The notes: generated from the letters alone by a model not told the origin. A stretch of 44,501 nt of DNA from Luteitalea sp. (GCA_009377605.1 WHTT01000054.1:1-44501), one strand, 5' to 3'; positions 8,064-17,037 are shown, numbered from the stretch's first letter. Made by a program: numbers and translations.

Positions 8064-10229
8064 TCATTCCTTCGGCTTGCCGTCGGCGAAGGTCACTTGG
8101 CCGACAACCTTGCCAGAGGCATCCCAGGCGGTGGCGACACCTTCGGCACGGTGGTCGCGCCAGGTGGATTCCGTGTGTTTCTGTCCGTTCGGCCAATACC
8201 CCGTCCAGACGTGCGTGCCGTCCGTCCGGTGATCCCATCTCCACAGCCGACTGCCGTCTTCTCGCCACAAGGTCTCGGGTCCCACCTTGCGGCCACGGTC
8301 GTACCTCGCCGTCCACTGCCTGTGCCCGTTCGGGTAGTACCACGTCTCCGTGCCGTGGAGCAGGTAACGGCCGTCGGTGGCGACGCCCGCGCTCCATCGC
8401 GCCCGCACCCGGCCGCTCGCGTCGTGCTCCTCGTAGGTCCGGACCTCGCCGACAGAGGGCTGTGGGGGCGCCGTCGACACCTGCTCCTCGTCTGTGGCTC
8501 CCGGCGGCGCCAGAATCCATGCCTCGTTGAACTCGAAGTGGAGAGCCTGCGCGTTCATGGACGTGATGAGGTGAATGAGACCGTTCGGCCCTTGGCTCGC
8601 GACCGCGTACCCCAGGGTCGCACCGCCAAGATCCCGAGCCCGTTCCGGCGACTCGTGCGCCTCGGCGCCCGGCAGCGGCTTGATGTGCCAGGTCTCCCCC
8701 TCGTCATCCGACAGCGCAACATAGGCGCCGCGCTCCCTGATACCTGCCGGCTGCTTGCCGTGGCGATCCTGCAGATCGCCCGCGAAGAACAATCGTCCGC
8801 TCGCGAGCCGCGCGATCGTCGGCCGCTGGTTGGCGTCGAGCGCTGGGAAGGGTGTTTTGCTCGTCGCCCACGTGCGTCCCGCATCGCTCGAGATCGACCG
8901 CGGCATGAAGCCGTCGAGATCGGAGTTCTTGCCGCCCATGCCGAGGATGCGGTTGTCCTTCAGAGGAGCGAACGCCGTGTGCCTGCCGTTCGTTCGTCCG
9001 CCCGGGTCGCTCCAGGTGCGCCCGCCATCGCGGCTCACCCAGAGGAGTGACTCTGCGCCTATCCCGTCGCTCGCGGCGAACATCGCACCGTCTGGAGTGC
9101 GAAATGCGCTGGTGATCGGCTGCGCCGAATGGCCGCCGACCAACGCCGTGAACATCGGAAACGCCCCCTCACTCCAGCTCGCGCCGTTGTCGTCAGAGGA
9201 GGACCACTGGAAGGGAAAGCCGGAGGAGAGTTGACTGGAGCCCCAGAAGAGTCGCAGCGTCTTCCCATCACGCCAAAGCATCGGTGAGGCGTCGTTCGCG
9301 TCGGCAAAGTCGAGTAGGAAGCCCGGCATGTCCCATGCGTCGGCGCCAAAGCGCAAGCGCGTGGCCATGAGTGCCACGTCCGGCGTCGTCTCAGACACCG
9401 ACGTGAAATAGATCGCCAGCACGTCCCCGTTTGGCGCCACGGCGAGCGCCGGGCTGTGCTGATGCCGCAGGATCGACGGATGCAGCCCAGCGATCCGTTG
9501 AGCCGCGAGCCTCTCCTCCGGCGTGTTCTCAGGTGGAATCGGGAGCAGGCGACGTTTGCGGAAGTACGGACGATCCGGATGTGGACCGTGCTCGGCGAGA
9601 TCGACTCGCTGCTTGACCGCTTGTTGGAAGAACGGCGCCGCGACCGGAGTCGGCGCTGTTTCCGGGGGTGGCGCCATGACGACGCGGAAGCCGATGGAAT
9701 GATTGCCCTGATTGTTTGGCGTGTCGCGTACGAAGTCGGCATACAGCTCCGGCTTGGCCTGTTGCTGCACGGTCTGGCCCTCCACCGTATCTGATTCGAG
9801 GAGCGACCGCTGCGCTTCTCGAGCGGCAGGTGGCGGAAATCCTGGGGCGTAGCTCGCACGATTCGCAGAGCGGGCGTAGTAAGGTGTTTGCTGATCGAGA
9901 CCGCCCCCGCGGATCACCTTTGCGTGGCCCGCGGCCGGACCGACGGGATCTGACTGGTGATCATTCAGATAGGGCGCATACCAATCGAGGACCCATTCAG
10001 CGACGCCCGTGTGCATGTTTTTCAGACCCCACGCGTTGGCCGACTCCGGCGCTGGCGGCCGGTCGCCAGACGAGAACAGCGTCGTCGTGCCCGCGCGGGC
10101 TGCGAACTCCCACTCCGCCTCCGTTGGCAGACGGTAATGCCGTCCCTCCTTACGGCTAAACCACTCGCAGAATTCCTTGGCTTCATACCACAGAGGATCG
10201 CACGCAACGGCCTGTGATCGCCGAAGGGA
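8064..10229 (-). pseudogene. FGE-like / BNR-sialidase-like / MORN-repeat protein, copy 1, 5'-truncated
   Basis: About 720 codons in one frame, ending at 8064. The visible order is as follows. First comes the C-terminal half of an SUMF1/FGE-like domain (YEAKEFCEWFSRKEG, RLPTEAEWEFAARAG, MHTGVAEWVLDWY, VIRGGG, SANRASYAPG). A six-blade-like BNR region with Asp-box motifs follows (SSDDNGASWSEG, SRDGGRTWSDPGG, SSDAGRTWATS, SDDEGETWHIKPL). Last are MORN-type repeats (HGTETWYYPNGHRQW, GRKVGPETLWREDGSRLW, WTGYWPNGQKHTE). The first half of the FGE domain and any signal peptide are missing. Homology to copy 2 fades near 10225, and upstream the frame holds only shadow sequence. The FGE part lacks the copper-binding cysteines, so true formylglycine formation is unlikely. 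The edge at 10229 is approximate. Confidence 0.75.
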
Positions 10230-10380
10230 TCCCCAGGGCGCCCGGCCGCACCGGCCAGGTGCGGGCCGTGGGTGACGGGTGTCTCGCGTCGCCCGCACAC
10301 TTTTCTGAACCGTGCAGGGGGAGCAACCGCCACGGCCGCCCGCGGCGCAAGTCTTGCGAAGATGCCACGGGCGGCGAGAT

Positions 10381-10425
10381 AAGAAAATACGAATTGACAA
10401 TTTCCAATATACGGCGCTACCGTAG
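10381..10425 (+). promoter_or_regulatory. Promoter-like motif, copy C (kinase-pdxA-aldolase operon)
   Basis: Plus strand AAAATAC, GA, ATTGACAATTTCCAATAT: the clearest copy of the shared motif. TTGACA is a consensus -35. TACCGT 18 bases later is a weak -10. The inner part (ATTG, eight bases, CAAT) is an inverted repeat and could be an operator. It lies about 105 bases before the kinase start. The 300 bases between the truncated FGE-like gene and the kinase (10230-10529) otherwise show no gene. Confidence 0.6.
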
Positions 10426-10529
10426 GTCCGACCGCACGTCGCCACTCCCTGGAAGCGTGCGCGACCGTTTCTTCCCTCCTTCGATTCGAGAACGCTCCAC
10501 AATGGACGGGAGCTCGCGGATGGCCAACG

Positions 10530-11783
10530 ATGGCAGCTGGTAGGCGCGTCACATGCGTGATAGCGGCCGACGACCTGACCGGCGCGGCCGACGCCTGCGC
10601 AACCTTCGTCGAGCGTGGTCTGTCGGGAGTCGTGAGGCTCCGCGCCTCCCCGTGCGCACCTGCGGCCGACGTCGTCGCCATCAGCACCGAGAGCCGAGGC
10701 TTGTCGTCTGCAGAGGCGGCAGGCCGCGTCCGTCGCGTGAGCGAGCGCTGGTCGTCCGACTGCGAAGGCGCGGTGGGCTTCAAGAAGATCGATTCGACAT
10801 TGCGCGGCCATATCGGCGAGGAGCTAGCGGCCGTCATGGAGGCGTGGCGTGCCACCCGAGCCATCGTCGCCCCGGCGTTTCCCCGCATGGGCCGTACGCT
10901 AGAGGGCGGCCTGCTCCGGGTGGCGGGCGGTGATGCGCAGGAAACAGATGCGCCCCAAGGTCATCTGCCCACGCTACTCGCCACGCAAGGGCTTCGGGAC
11001 TGCCGTCTGGTGCTGCGGCCCAGCAACGAGCCCTCTCTGGACGGCTGGGCGAGCGCGATGGCGTCGGCGCTGAGAAGTGGTCGCCGAGTGATTGTTTGCG
11101 ACAGCCTGCACGATGAAGATCTGGATGCCATCGTGCATGCGGTGTGGGGAATTCCCGAGCGTGTGCTGTGGGTTGGCTCCGCTGGCCTTGCAGGGGCGCT
11201 CGCGCGGCGGCTCACGGACCTGCCAAGGAGATCCAGTGCGCCCACGCTCTCGGCAAGGCCCGTTGGTGGAGCAGGCACCAGAGAGGGCTCGGTCGTCTTC
11301 TGGATCGGCTCCACGCAGGCCGTGACCGTCCGGCAATGCGAACGCGTGTTGAGCGACGACGGGTCTCGCCTCGTTGCGCTCGCTGCGGCGGATGTGGACG
11401 CCTTGGAGCGGCATCTCCACGCGGGACGTCACGTGCTCCTGGATGCTGGTCCGACGGTGGCCGACGACGCGCTGGCGCCATGTGTGCGTGTAGCGGCGAG
11501 CCATCGCATCGCTGGCTTCGTGATGTCCGGCGGCGACACCGCTGCGCGAGTGTGCCGCGCGCTCGGCGCTGACGCGATCCAGATCGGTGGCGAAGTGTCG
11601 GGCGGGATTCCGTGGGGCTGGCTCCAGGCCAGCGCGGAGACGACCGCTGTGCACGACGCGGAGCCGCTCGGGCAGCCCGCGCGGCGATGGCCCGTCGTGT
11701 TGAAGGCCGGCGGCTTTGGGGGCCCTGACGCCTTCGTTCAGGCCCTGATGTTTCTCACAGCCACTGCGGGAGATCAGATCTGA
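10530..11783 (+). CDS. Four-carbon acid sugar kinase (DUF1537, OtnK/DtnK-like)
   Basis: A 417-residue kinase of the DUF1537 family, normal length. The N-terminal substrate domain has ADDLTGAADACA (about residues 13-24) and KKIDSTLRGHIG (about 88). The C-terminal nucleotide domain has SGGDTAARVCRALGAD (about 332) and LKAGGFGGPDAF (about 391). Characterised members phosphorylate threonate, erythronate or 3-oxo-tetronate at the 4-OH with ATP. When a kinase of this family is followed by a PdxA-type dehydrogenase, as here (one-base TGATG overlap), the known pathway is D-threonate to D-threonate 4-phosphate to dihydroxyacetone phosphate. The substrate here is inferred from that precedent. First gene of a three-gene plus-strand operon behind promoter motif C. 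Confidence 0.88.
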   Translation: MAAGRRVTCVIAADDLTGAADACATFVERGLSGVVRLRASPCAPAADVVAISTESRGLSSAEAAGRVRRVSERWSSDCEGAVGFKKIDSTLRGHIGEELAAVMEAWRATRAIVAPAFPRMGRTLEGGLLRVAGGDAQETDAPQGHLPTLLATQGLRDCRLVLRPSNEPSLDGWASAMASALRSGRRVIVCDSLHDEDLDAIVHAVWGIPERVLWVGSAGLAGALARRLTDLPRRSSAPTLSARPVGGAGTREGSVVFWIGSTQAVTVRQCERVLSDDGSRLVALAAADVDALERHLHAGRHVLLDAGPTVADDALAPCVRVAASHRIAGFVMSGGDTAARVCRALGADAIQIGGEVSGGIPWGWLQASAETTAVHDAEPLGQPARRWPVVLKAGGFGGPDAFVQALMFLTATAGDQI

Positions 11784-12796
11784 TGTCCGAGCAACGGCGC
11801 CGACGGCCGGTGATCGCCGTGACCATGGGTGATCCCGCTGGCATTGGCGCCGAGGTCATCCTCAAGGCGCTGTCCGATCCCGCGGTAGCGCCGCTTGCGC
11901 GATGGGTCATCGTGGGAGACCGGGCGCTCCTCGATCGCGCAGGCGAGGTCAGCGGCGTGGACCTGGCACGCCTGGAGACGGCAACGGTGCGTCAGGTCGA
12001 TGCGCTCAACGGATCGACCGTTGTTCCTGGGAAGCTCGATGCGGCGTGCGGCCGCGCCGCCGTGGCGTACGTCCGAGACGCAACCGAGATGTGCCTGCGG
12101 CAGGAAGCCGCGGCCATGGTCACCGCGCCGGTCAACAAGGAGGCGGTCGCGCTCTCTGGCATGCCGTTCTCCGGCCATACCGAGTACATCGCCGAGCTGT
12201 GCGGCGGCGCGGACTCCCGCATGATGCTCACGAACCCGCGCCTGTCGGTGGTTCACGTGACGACGCATGTCGCCCTCCGGGAGGCGTGCAACGCCACGAC
12301 GTCGCGCGTCGTGCGCACGATCACGCTCGGCCACGAGGCGATGGCGTGGCTCGGGCAGACCGAGCCGAGGATCGCCGTGGCGGGACTCAACCCGCACGCC
12401 GGCGAGCACGCCTTGTTCGGACGGGAGGAGCAGGAGACCATCCAGCGTGCGATCGAGACGGTGTGCGCGCAAGGCATCCGGTGCGCAGGCCCCTTCGCGC
12501 CCGACACGCTCTTCGTGGATGCGTGGCGCGGGCAATGGGATCTCGTGGTGGCCATGTATCACGACCAGGGCCATATTCCCATGAAGCTGCTCGATTTCGC
12601 CAACACGGTCAACGTGACGTTGGGCATCCCCATCGTCCGCACGTCGGTGGATCATGGCACGGCCTTCGATATCGCCGGCCGGAACCTCGCCGATCCGACG
12701 AGCATGAAGGCGGCGTTACGGCTTGCGGTTCAAATGGGAGGACGACGCGCGGCGGCGCTCGCCGCGCCATCCACGACGAAAGGGACGACCGCATGA
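11783..12796 (+). CDS. pdxA: PdxA-family 4-phosphate-hydroxyacid dehydrogenase
   Basis: A 337-residue NAD-dependent, metal-dependent dehydrogenase/decarboxylase. Motifs are VTMGDPAGIG (about residue 13), TAPVNKEAVA (about 114), SGHTEYIAELCGG, VVHVTTHVAL (metal His), GLNPHAGE (about 204), YHDQGHIPMK (metal His) and TSVDHGTAFDIAG (metal His). PdxA proper acts on 4-phospho-hydroxythreonine in vitamin B6 synthesis. PdxA2-type paralogues placed next to DUF1537 kinases oxidise D-threonate or D-erythronate 4-phosphate to DHAP and CO2. The kinase neighbour favours the second role. Its stop overlaps the next ATG (ATGA). The final 108 bases are duplicated at 5947-6054 in front of aldolase copy 2. Confidence 0.9.
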   Translation: MSEQRRRRPVIAVTMGDPAGIGAEVILKALSDPAVAPLARWVIVGDRALLDRAGEVSGVDLARLETATVRQVDALNGSTVVPGKLDAACGRAAVAYVRDATEMCLRQEAAAMVTAPVNKEAVALSGMPFSGHTEYIAELCGGADSRMMLTNPRLSVVHVTTHVALREACNATTSRVVRTITLGHEAMAWLGQTEPRIAVAGLNPHAGEHALFGREEQETIQRAIETVCAQGIRCAGPFAPDTLFVDAWRGQWDLVVAMYHDQGHIPMKLLDFANTVNVTLGIPIVRTSVDHGTAFDIAGRNLADPTSMKAALRLAVQMGGRRAAALAAPSTTKGTTA

Positions 12797-13602
12797 CTCG
12801 ACTCCAGCGCCTGGTGCACGCAAACGGCGGAAGGCCGGTGCTTGGCGCGGCGGTGTACTTCAACGATCCCATCTTCCTCGAGATTGCCGCGCGGGTCGGC
12901 TACCAGGCCGCCTGGATCGAGATGGAGCATGCGCCCATCTCGTTTGGCGAGGCGGCCGATCTCTGTCGCGTGTCGCAGGGCCTCGGCCTGCTGACGATGA
13001 TTCGCGTGCCCGATAGTCGGCGGGAGAGCGTGCTCAAGGCGGCCGAGTGCGGGCCCGATATCATCGACGTTCCAATGGCCAATACGCCGGACGTGCTGGA
13101 GGATCTGCTGGCCCAAGCCCGGTTCGCTCCGCTCGGCGCGCGCGGGTGCTTCAGCGTGTCGCGGGCGCTCCACTACGGCTTGGTCGACAATCTCTCCGAG
13201 GCGCAGCAGCGAATCAACGACGAGCTGTGCCTGATGGTGCAGATCGAGACGCGAGAAGCGGCGGATCGGGCGGAGGAGCTGTGCGCGGTGGAGGGTGTCG
13301 ACATCTTCATCGGGCCGGCGGATCTGGCGGCGAGCCTCGGTGTGCCGGGAGAGCCGGGCCATCCACTCGTGCGCCGCGCCGCCACGACGATCGTCGCCGC
13401 GGCGCGACGTCACGGGAAGCACGTGGCCAGCGCCTCGGGGCCTGCCGATTTCGGCTTCTGGGTCGACCAAGGCATCGACATACTTTTCTGCACGAACGAC
13501 ATTGTCGCCTTGCGCACGGGTGCCGAGCTCGCATTGCGGGAGGCGCGCGACGCCGTGACGCGATCACGGGCGGAATCCGCGTCGGAGCACGGTCGGAGAT
13601 AG
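12793..13602 (+). CDS. HpcH/HpaI-type aldolase, copy 3
   Basis: A 269-residue aldolase whose ATG at 12793 overlaps the pdxA stop, so it is translationally coupled. It has the full set of family motifs: WIEMEHAP, MIRVPDSRRES, VQIETREA and GPADLAASLGVPGEPGHP. It is nearly the same as copy 2, except in the middle (MANTPDVLEDLLAQARF, GARGCFSVS, AQQRIN) and at the C-terminal tail. A kinase plus PdxA would by itself yield DHAP, so the aldolase suggests a branch producing a 2-oxo acid, or a different substrate from plain D-threonate. The larger open frame starting at 11902 is shadow before this ATG. The reading frame ends 62 bases before the convergent FGE-like gene. Confidence 0.9.
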   Translation: MTRLQRLVHANGGRPVLGAAVYFNDPIFLEIAARVGYQAAWIEMEHAPISFGEAADLCRVSQGLGLLTMIRVPDSRRESVLKAAECGPDIIDVPMANTPDVLEDLLAQARFAPLGARGCFSVSRALHYGLVDNLSEAQQRINDELCLMVQIETREAADRAEELCAVEGVDIFIGPADLAASLGVPGEPGHPLVRRAATTIVAAARRHGKHVASASGPADFGFWVDQGIDILFCTNDIVALRTGAELALREARDAVTRSRAESASEHGRR

Positions 13603-13664
13603 CTGGGGTCCGTTGGTGAGTAGCGCGATCCGAACGTGGGAGCGCTCCAGGATCCGTCGGTCTC

Positions 13665-16072
13665 TCATGGACGCACGAGATCTCCCTCGTTGAAGCGCCA
13701 CTCGCCCGCGATCTCGCCCGACGGTGTCCAGGCCGTCGCTTGCCCATGGCAGACAGTGTCGCGCCATTCGGATCGGTGCTTGCGCCCGCCGTCAGGCCAA
13801 TACTGCGTCCAGAGCCCGTATCCGTCCGCCTTGCGCTCCCATTCCCAGACAAGCGTGCCGTCGGAAGCCCAGTACCGCTCGAGACCAACCTTCTTACCCT
13901 GGCGGTACGTCACCTGGTAATGCCGCGCGCCGCCTGGATAGAACCACCTCTCGGTACCGTCCAGCAGGTATCGGCCATTCGCGGTTCGGCGTGCACTCCA
14001 CGTCGCTCGGGTCGCTCCACGTGGATAACGTTGCTCGCCTCGTATCGCCGGCCCGGTGAGCGCGGCGCCAGCGGTATCTACGTCCGGCAGATCTGAGAGT
14101 ATCCAAGCCTCGTTCATCTCGAGCTTTTGGGACGGATGCGTCATGCTCGTGATGAGGTGAATCGGCCCGTTGGGCGCCTGCGTGGCCACGGCGTATCCAA
14201 GTGTTGGGCTGGAGTGGTAGAAGCGCGCCCAGTCGTCCGGATCTCGATCCTTGAAGACGGCAGCCTCGTGCGGCAGAGCGTGCTGCAGCGTCTTGATGTG
14301 CCAGCTCTTGCCATCGTCGTCTGAGAGCGCAACGAAGGCGCCGCGCGCGGTGACGCCAGCCGGCCATCACGGTCTTGCCAGTCGGACGCGACGAACAAGC
14401 GTCCGCTCCTCAACCGCACGAGGGCGGGCCGCTGGTGGCTCGCCAGCGCCGGAAATGGAGACTTGCGCTCCTTCCAGCTCTTGCCGCCGTCGGTGGATCT
14501 GAACTGCGGCATGAAGCCATCGATGTCCGTGTCCTTGCCGCCGAGCGCGAACAAGCTGCCATCGTCGAGCACGACATACAGCGTGTGTCGTCCGCGCGTG
14601 CCGTGTCCCGCTCCGACGTCGTACCATGTGCGCCCTTCGTCACGGCTTGCAAGGAGGAGCGATTGTCCCCCTACGCCATCGATGGGCACGTGCATCGTGC
14701 CGTCAGCCGTCCGGAACGCCGTGCTGATGGGTTGGGGCGAGTAGCCGCGAAGCGGCGGATCGAACAACGGCAGCCGGACAGGGCTCCACGTCGCGCCGGA
14801 GTCGGTGGATGACGTCCATCGAAACGGCACACCGGTGAGGCCGACACCGCCGCCGAAGAAGTGCACGGTGTCATCGTCCGTCCAGAGAAGGGCGGAGGCG
14901 TCCTGCACGTCGGCGAAGTCCATGAAAACGCTTGGCACGTCCCATTGCTCGCTGCCGAAGCGGCGGCGGGTCACCACGAACGCGTTGCCGGGGCGATACT
15001 CGGCCTGCTGCGTAGCCGCGGTGAAGGTCACGACCAACAGGTCGCCGTTTGGCGTGACGGTCACGCCGGCCGAATGGTTGTGTCCGCCGAGCCCAGGATC
15101 GAGGCCCGAGGCCTTGACGGCATCGGGCATCATGTTCTCCGGCGGCACGGCCAACAACGGTCGCCGCCGGAACCACGGCTGGTCGGCCGGCGGTCCGGCA
15201 TCTACGTGCGCATTCCGCTGTTTGACGAGCTCGAGCGAGAACGGTTGGCGAGCGGGATAAGGCGGTGTGCGAGGCAGCTCACCCATCACGATCCTGAAGC
15301 CGATGGGATGCATACCGCGGTAGTGCAGCGGCGCGCTGGCGCGATTGGCGGATCGACGATAGTAGGGCAGGAGGCCGTGCGGCCGATTGCCGCGTGGCCC
15401 CTGCGGTCCACCACCTCGCACGACGCGCCCCCAGCCGCTGGCCGGTCCCACTGGGTCGACCTGCGACTCGGGACGATACGGGCCGTACCAGTCGGCCACC
15501 CACTCGAGCGCGCCGGTATGCATGTTCTTCACGCCGAGCGCGTTGGCTTCGCCGTGGCTTGGTGGCGTGTCGCCGCTGGAGAAGTGCGACGCCGAGCCGG
15601 CGCGCGCCACGTACTCCCATTCGGCCTCGGTGGGCAGCCGGTAGGGTCGCCCCTCGCGGCCGCTCAGCCACCGGCAGAACGCTGTGGCTTCGTCGTACGA
15701 AATGCCGGTCACGGCCGGTGAATAGCGACCGGCATCGTGATATTCCTGGCGGAACTCTTGAAATCGACCAACGGTGATCTCGGTCTCCGAGATGTAGAAG
15801 TCGCGCGAGATCCTGACATCGTGCACGGGCGTCTCGTCGTAGTCTCCGTGCGTGCGGTACCACGACTGCCCGAGAACGCGATGGTCGGTCGGTCGCGTAC
15901 TACCCATGCGAAAGGTCCCGGCGGGGATCCGGACCATCCGCACGTCGATCGAGTTCTCGAAGAACGGCTCCAGCGGCTCGTCGGCGGGCCGAAGGCCCGT
16001 CGTCGCTGCCACCAGGATGGCCGCGAGGGCCGCGACCAGCAGTCGTCTCCTAGCTGTGGGACATTTCATCAT
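13665..16072 (-). pseudogene. FGE-like / BNR-sialidase-like / MORN-repeat protein, copy 2, frameshifted
   Basis: The full architecture is seen here. It starts with a leader MMKCPTARRRLLVAALAAI (start 16072; a further in-frame ATG exists at 16102). A complete SUMF1/FGE-like domain follows (VRIPAGTFRMGS, ETPVHDVRISRDFYISETE, RLPTEAEWEYVARAG, MHTGALEWVADWYG, VVRGGG). Next are BNR motifs (SSTDSGATWSPV, SRDEGRTWYDVG, STDGGKSWKE, SDDDGKSWHIKTL), then MORN-type repeats (DGTERWFYPGGARHYQ, GKKVGLERYWASDGTLVW). The frame breaks near 14359-14363, just after DWQDRDG. It resumes in another frame as AGVTARGAFVALSDD and runs cleanly to the stop at 13665. A loss of one base (or of seven, judged against copy 1) explains it. 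Either the gene is dead or there is a sequencing error. Confidence 0.8.
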
Positions 16073-16137
16073 CGCGAGAGGTGTCCCTGCGACCGCGATC
16101 ACGCTACGGACGCTGCGCCTCGACGAGCTTGCTCAGG

Positions 16138-16180
16138 AAGTCGACGATAGATGATTAGTTTTCATGTGTCAAATACTAAT
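16138..16180 (-). promoter_or_regulatory. Putative promoter and inverted-repeat operator upstream of FGE-like copy 2
   Basis: On the minus strand TTGACA (16167-16172) is followed after 17 bases by TATCGT, giving a plausible promoter about 70 bases before the start codon. A perfect 6-bp inverted repeat (ATTAGT/ACTAAT, 16154-16180) encloses the -35 box, which is a good place for a repressor. The sequence resembles motifs A-C only at the AGTATTTGACA core, so membership in that group is uncertain. On the plus strand a 30-codon open stretch begins with ATG near 16208, but nothing identifies it as a gene. Confidence 0.45.
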
Positions 16181-16260
16181 TCCGATAAATGACTGTATAT
16201 TCCAGTTATGTCTCCGGACACTACATCGTCCGCTCGTCCGCCTGAAGGCCGAGAAAGACC

Positions 16261-16312
16261 TGCTGCGGTGAGTCGAGCCGTCGGCGTGCTGCGGTGAATC
16301 GAGCCGTCGGCG
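16261..16312 (+). repeat. 26-bp tandem direct repeat, two copies
   Basis: Two adjacent 26-base units, each beginning TGCTGCGGTGA and ending CGAGCCGTCGGCG, differ at one position. They lie between the promoter region and the ECF41 remnant, inside a short plus-strand open stretch. They look like a local slippage duplication and not part of an array. Confidence 0.85.
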
Positions 16313-16318
16313 TCCCGT

Positions 16319-16474
16319 TCACTCGTCGAGCAACTCCAGGTCGAGCTGGCCAAGGCGCTCGGGGTCAGCGAGAATATCGATCGAAACGATCTTGCCGCGC
16401 GCGATCGTGAAGGCGAACGCCACGCGCGGCTGTCCGCCCGGAGCCCACACGGCGCCCGGAGCTCCATTGATGAA
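16319..16474 (-). pseudogene. C-terminal remnant of an ECF41 (SigJ-like) sigma factor
   Basis: About 51 residues in frame to a stop at 16319: FINGAPGAVWAPGGQPR, then VAFAFTIARGKIVSIDIL, then ADPERLGQLDLELLDE. This is the end of the SnoaL-like C-terminal domain of ECF41 sigma factors, whose family members end in this ADPERL...LD pattern. The sigma-2 and sigma-4 regions are absent. Homology stops exactly where the divergent carboxymuconolactone-decarboxylase gene begins. ECF41 sigma factors are known to be genetically linked to such decarboxylase, oxidoreductase or epimerase genes, so this is the debris of that kind of locus. Confidence 0.7.
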
Positions 16475-16955
16475 TGAAGAACCCAGCCGCGATTCTTCCT
16501 GGCGCGATGCAGGCCATCCTGGCCCTGAAGTCGGCCACGGAAAGGGCGGCGTGCCGCCGACGACGCTCGAGCTCGTGCACCTGCGCGCGAGCCAGATCAA
16601 TGGCTGCAGCTTCTGCGTCGACTGGGGCACACGCGCCGCCAGGCAGGCCGACGAGTCCGACGAGCGCCTCTTCGCGGTGGCGGCCTGGCGGGAGACGCCC
16701 TACTTCACCGACGCCGAGCGCGCCGCGCTGTCACTCACCGAGGCCGTTACCCGACTCAGCGATCGAGCTGATCCGGTACCGGACCTGATCTGGAGCGAGG
16801 CCGCACGGCATTACGACGAGCGGGCGCTTGCGGCCTTGATCCTCTCGATCGCGACCACCAACGTGTTCAATCGCCTCAACGTTACCACCAGGCAGATGGC
16901 GGGCGGAAAGTGGGAAGATAGCGTCGTCGTTGACCAGCAGTGGGCAGCGCGGTGA
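16474..16955 (+). pseudogene. Carboxymuconolactone decarboxylase / AhpD-like, frameshifted
   Basis: The natural N-terminus starts at the ATG at 16474 (MKNPAAILPGAMQAILAL, KSATE). The frame must then change near 16539-16545 to continue as KGGVPPTTLELVHLRASQ, INGCSFCVDWGTRAARQ, with the CxxC motif of AhpD-like peroxidase-related proteins. The rest is complete to WEDSVVVDQQWAAR. One lost G in a GAGAAGGGC-like string would explain the break. An open frame from 16392 spans the 3' part, but its first 50 residues are antisense to the sigma remnant and not family-like. Unless this is a sequencing error, the gene is inactive. Confidence 0.78.
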
Positions 16956-17037
16956 TCGCGCGCACGCGTGATCGCCCCGCCCAATGCAGCTTGCACGGCC
17001 CATTCGAGGCGTCGCTTCCAATGGCGAGAGGACGAAT

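Noticed and set aside
7806-9050. 414-codon plus-strand frame opposite FGE-like copy 1
   Set aside because: The minus strand has Asp-box and MORN repeats in a consistent frame; the plus frame shows none.
10022-10888. 288-codon minus-strand frame across the kinase promoter
   Set aside because: Reads antisense through the kinase start and the truncated FGE-like gene in a wrong frame.
1754-13602. Three aldolase copies as an assembly artefact
   Set aside because: The copies differ at many scattered codons and have different flanks, so they are real paralogues.
8064-16072. True formylglycine-generating enzymes
   Set aside because: The RGGSF..C..C copper site is absent in both copies, and no sulfatase gene is in the window.
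16261-16312. CRISPR array
   Set aside because: Only two directly adjacent units without spacers and no cas genes.
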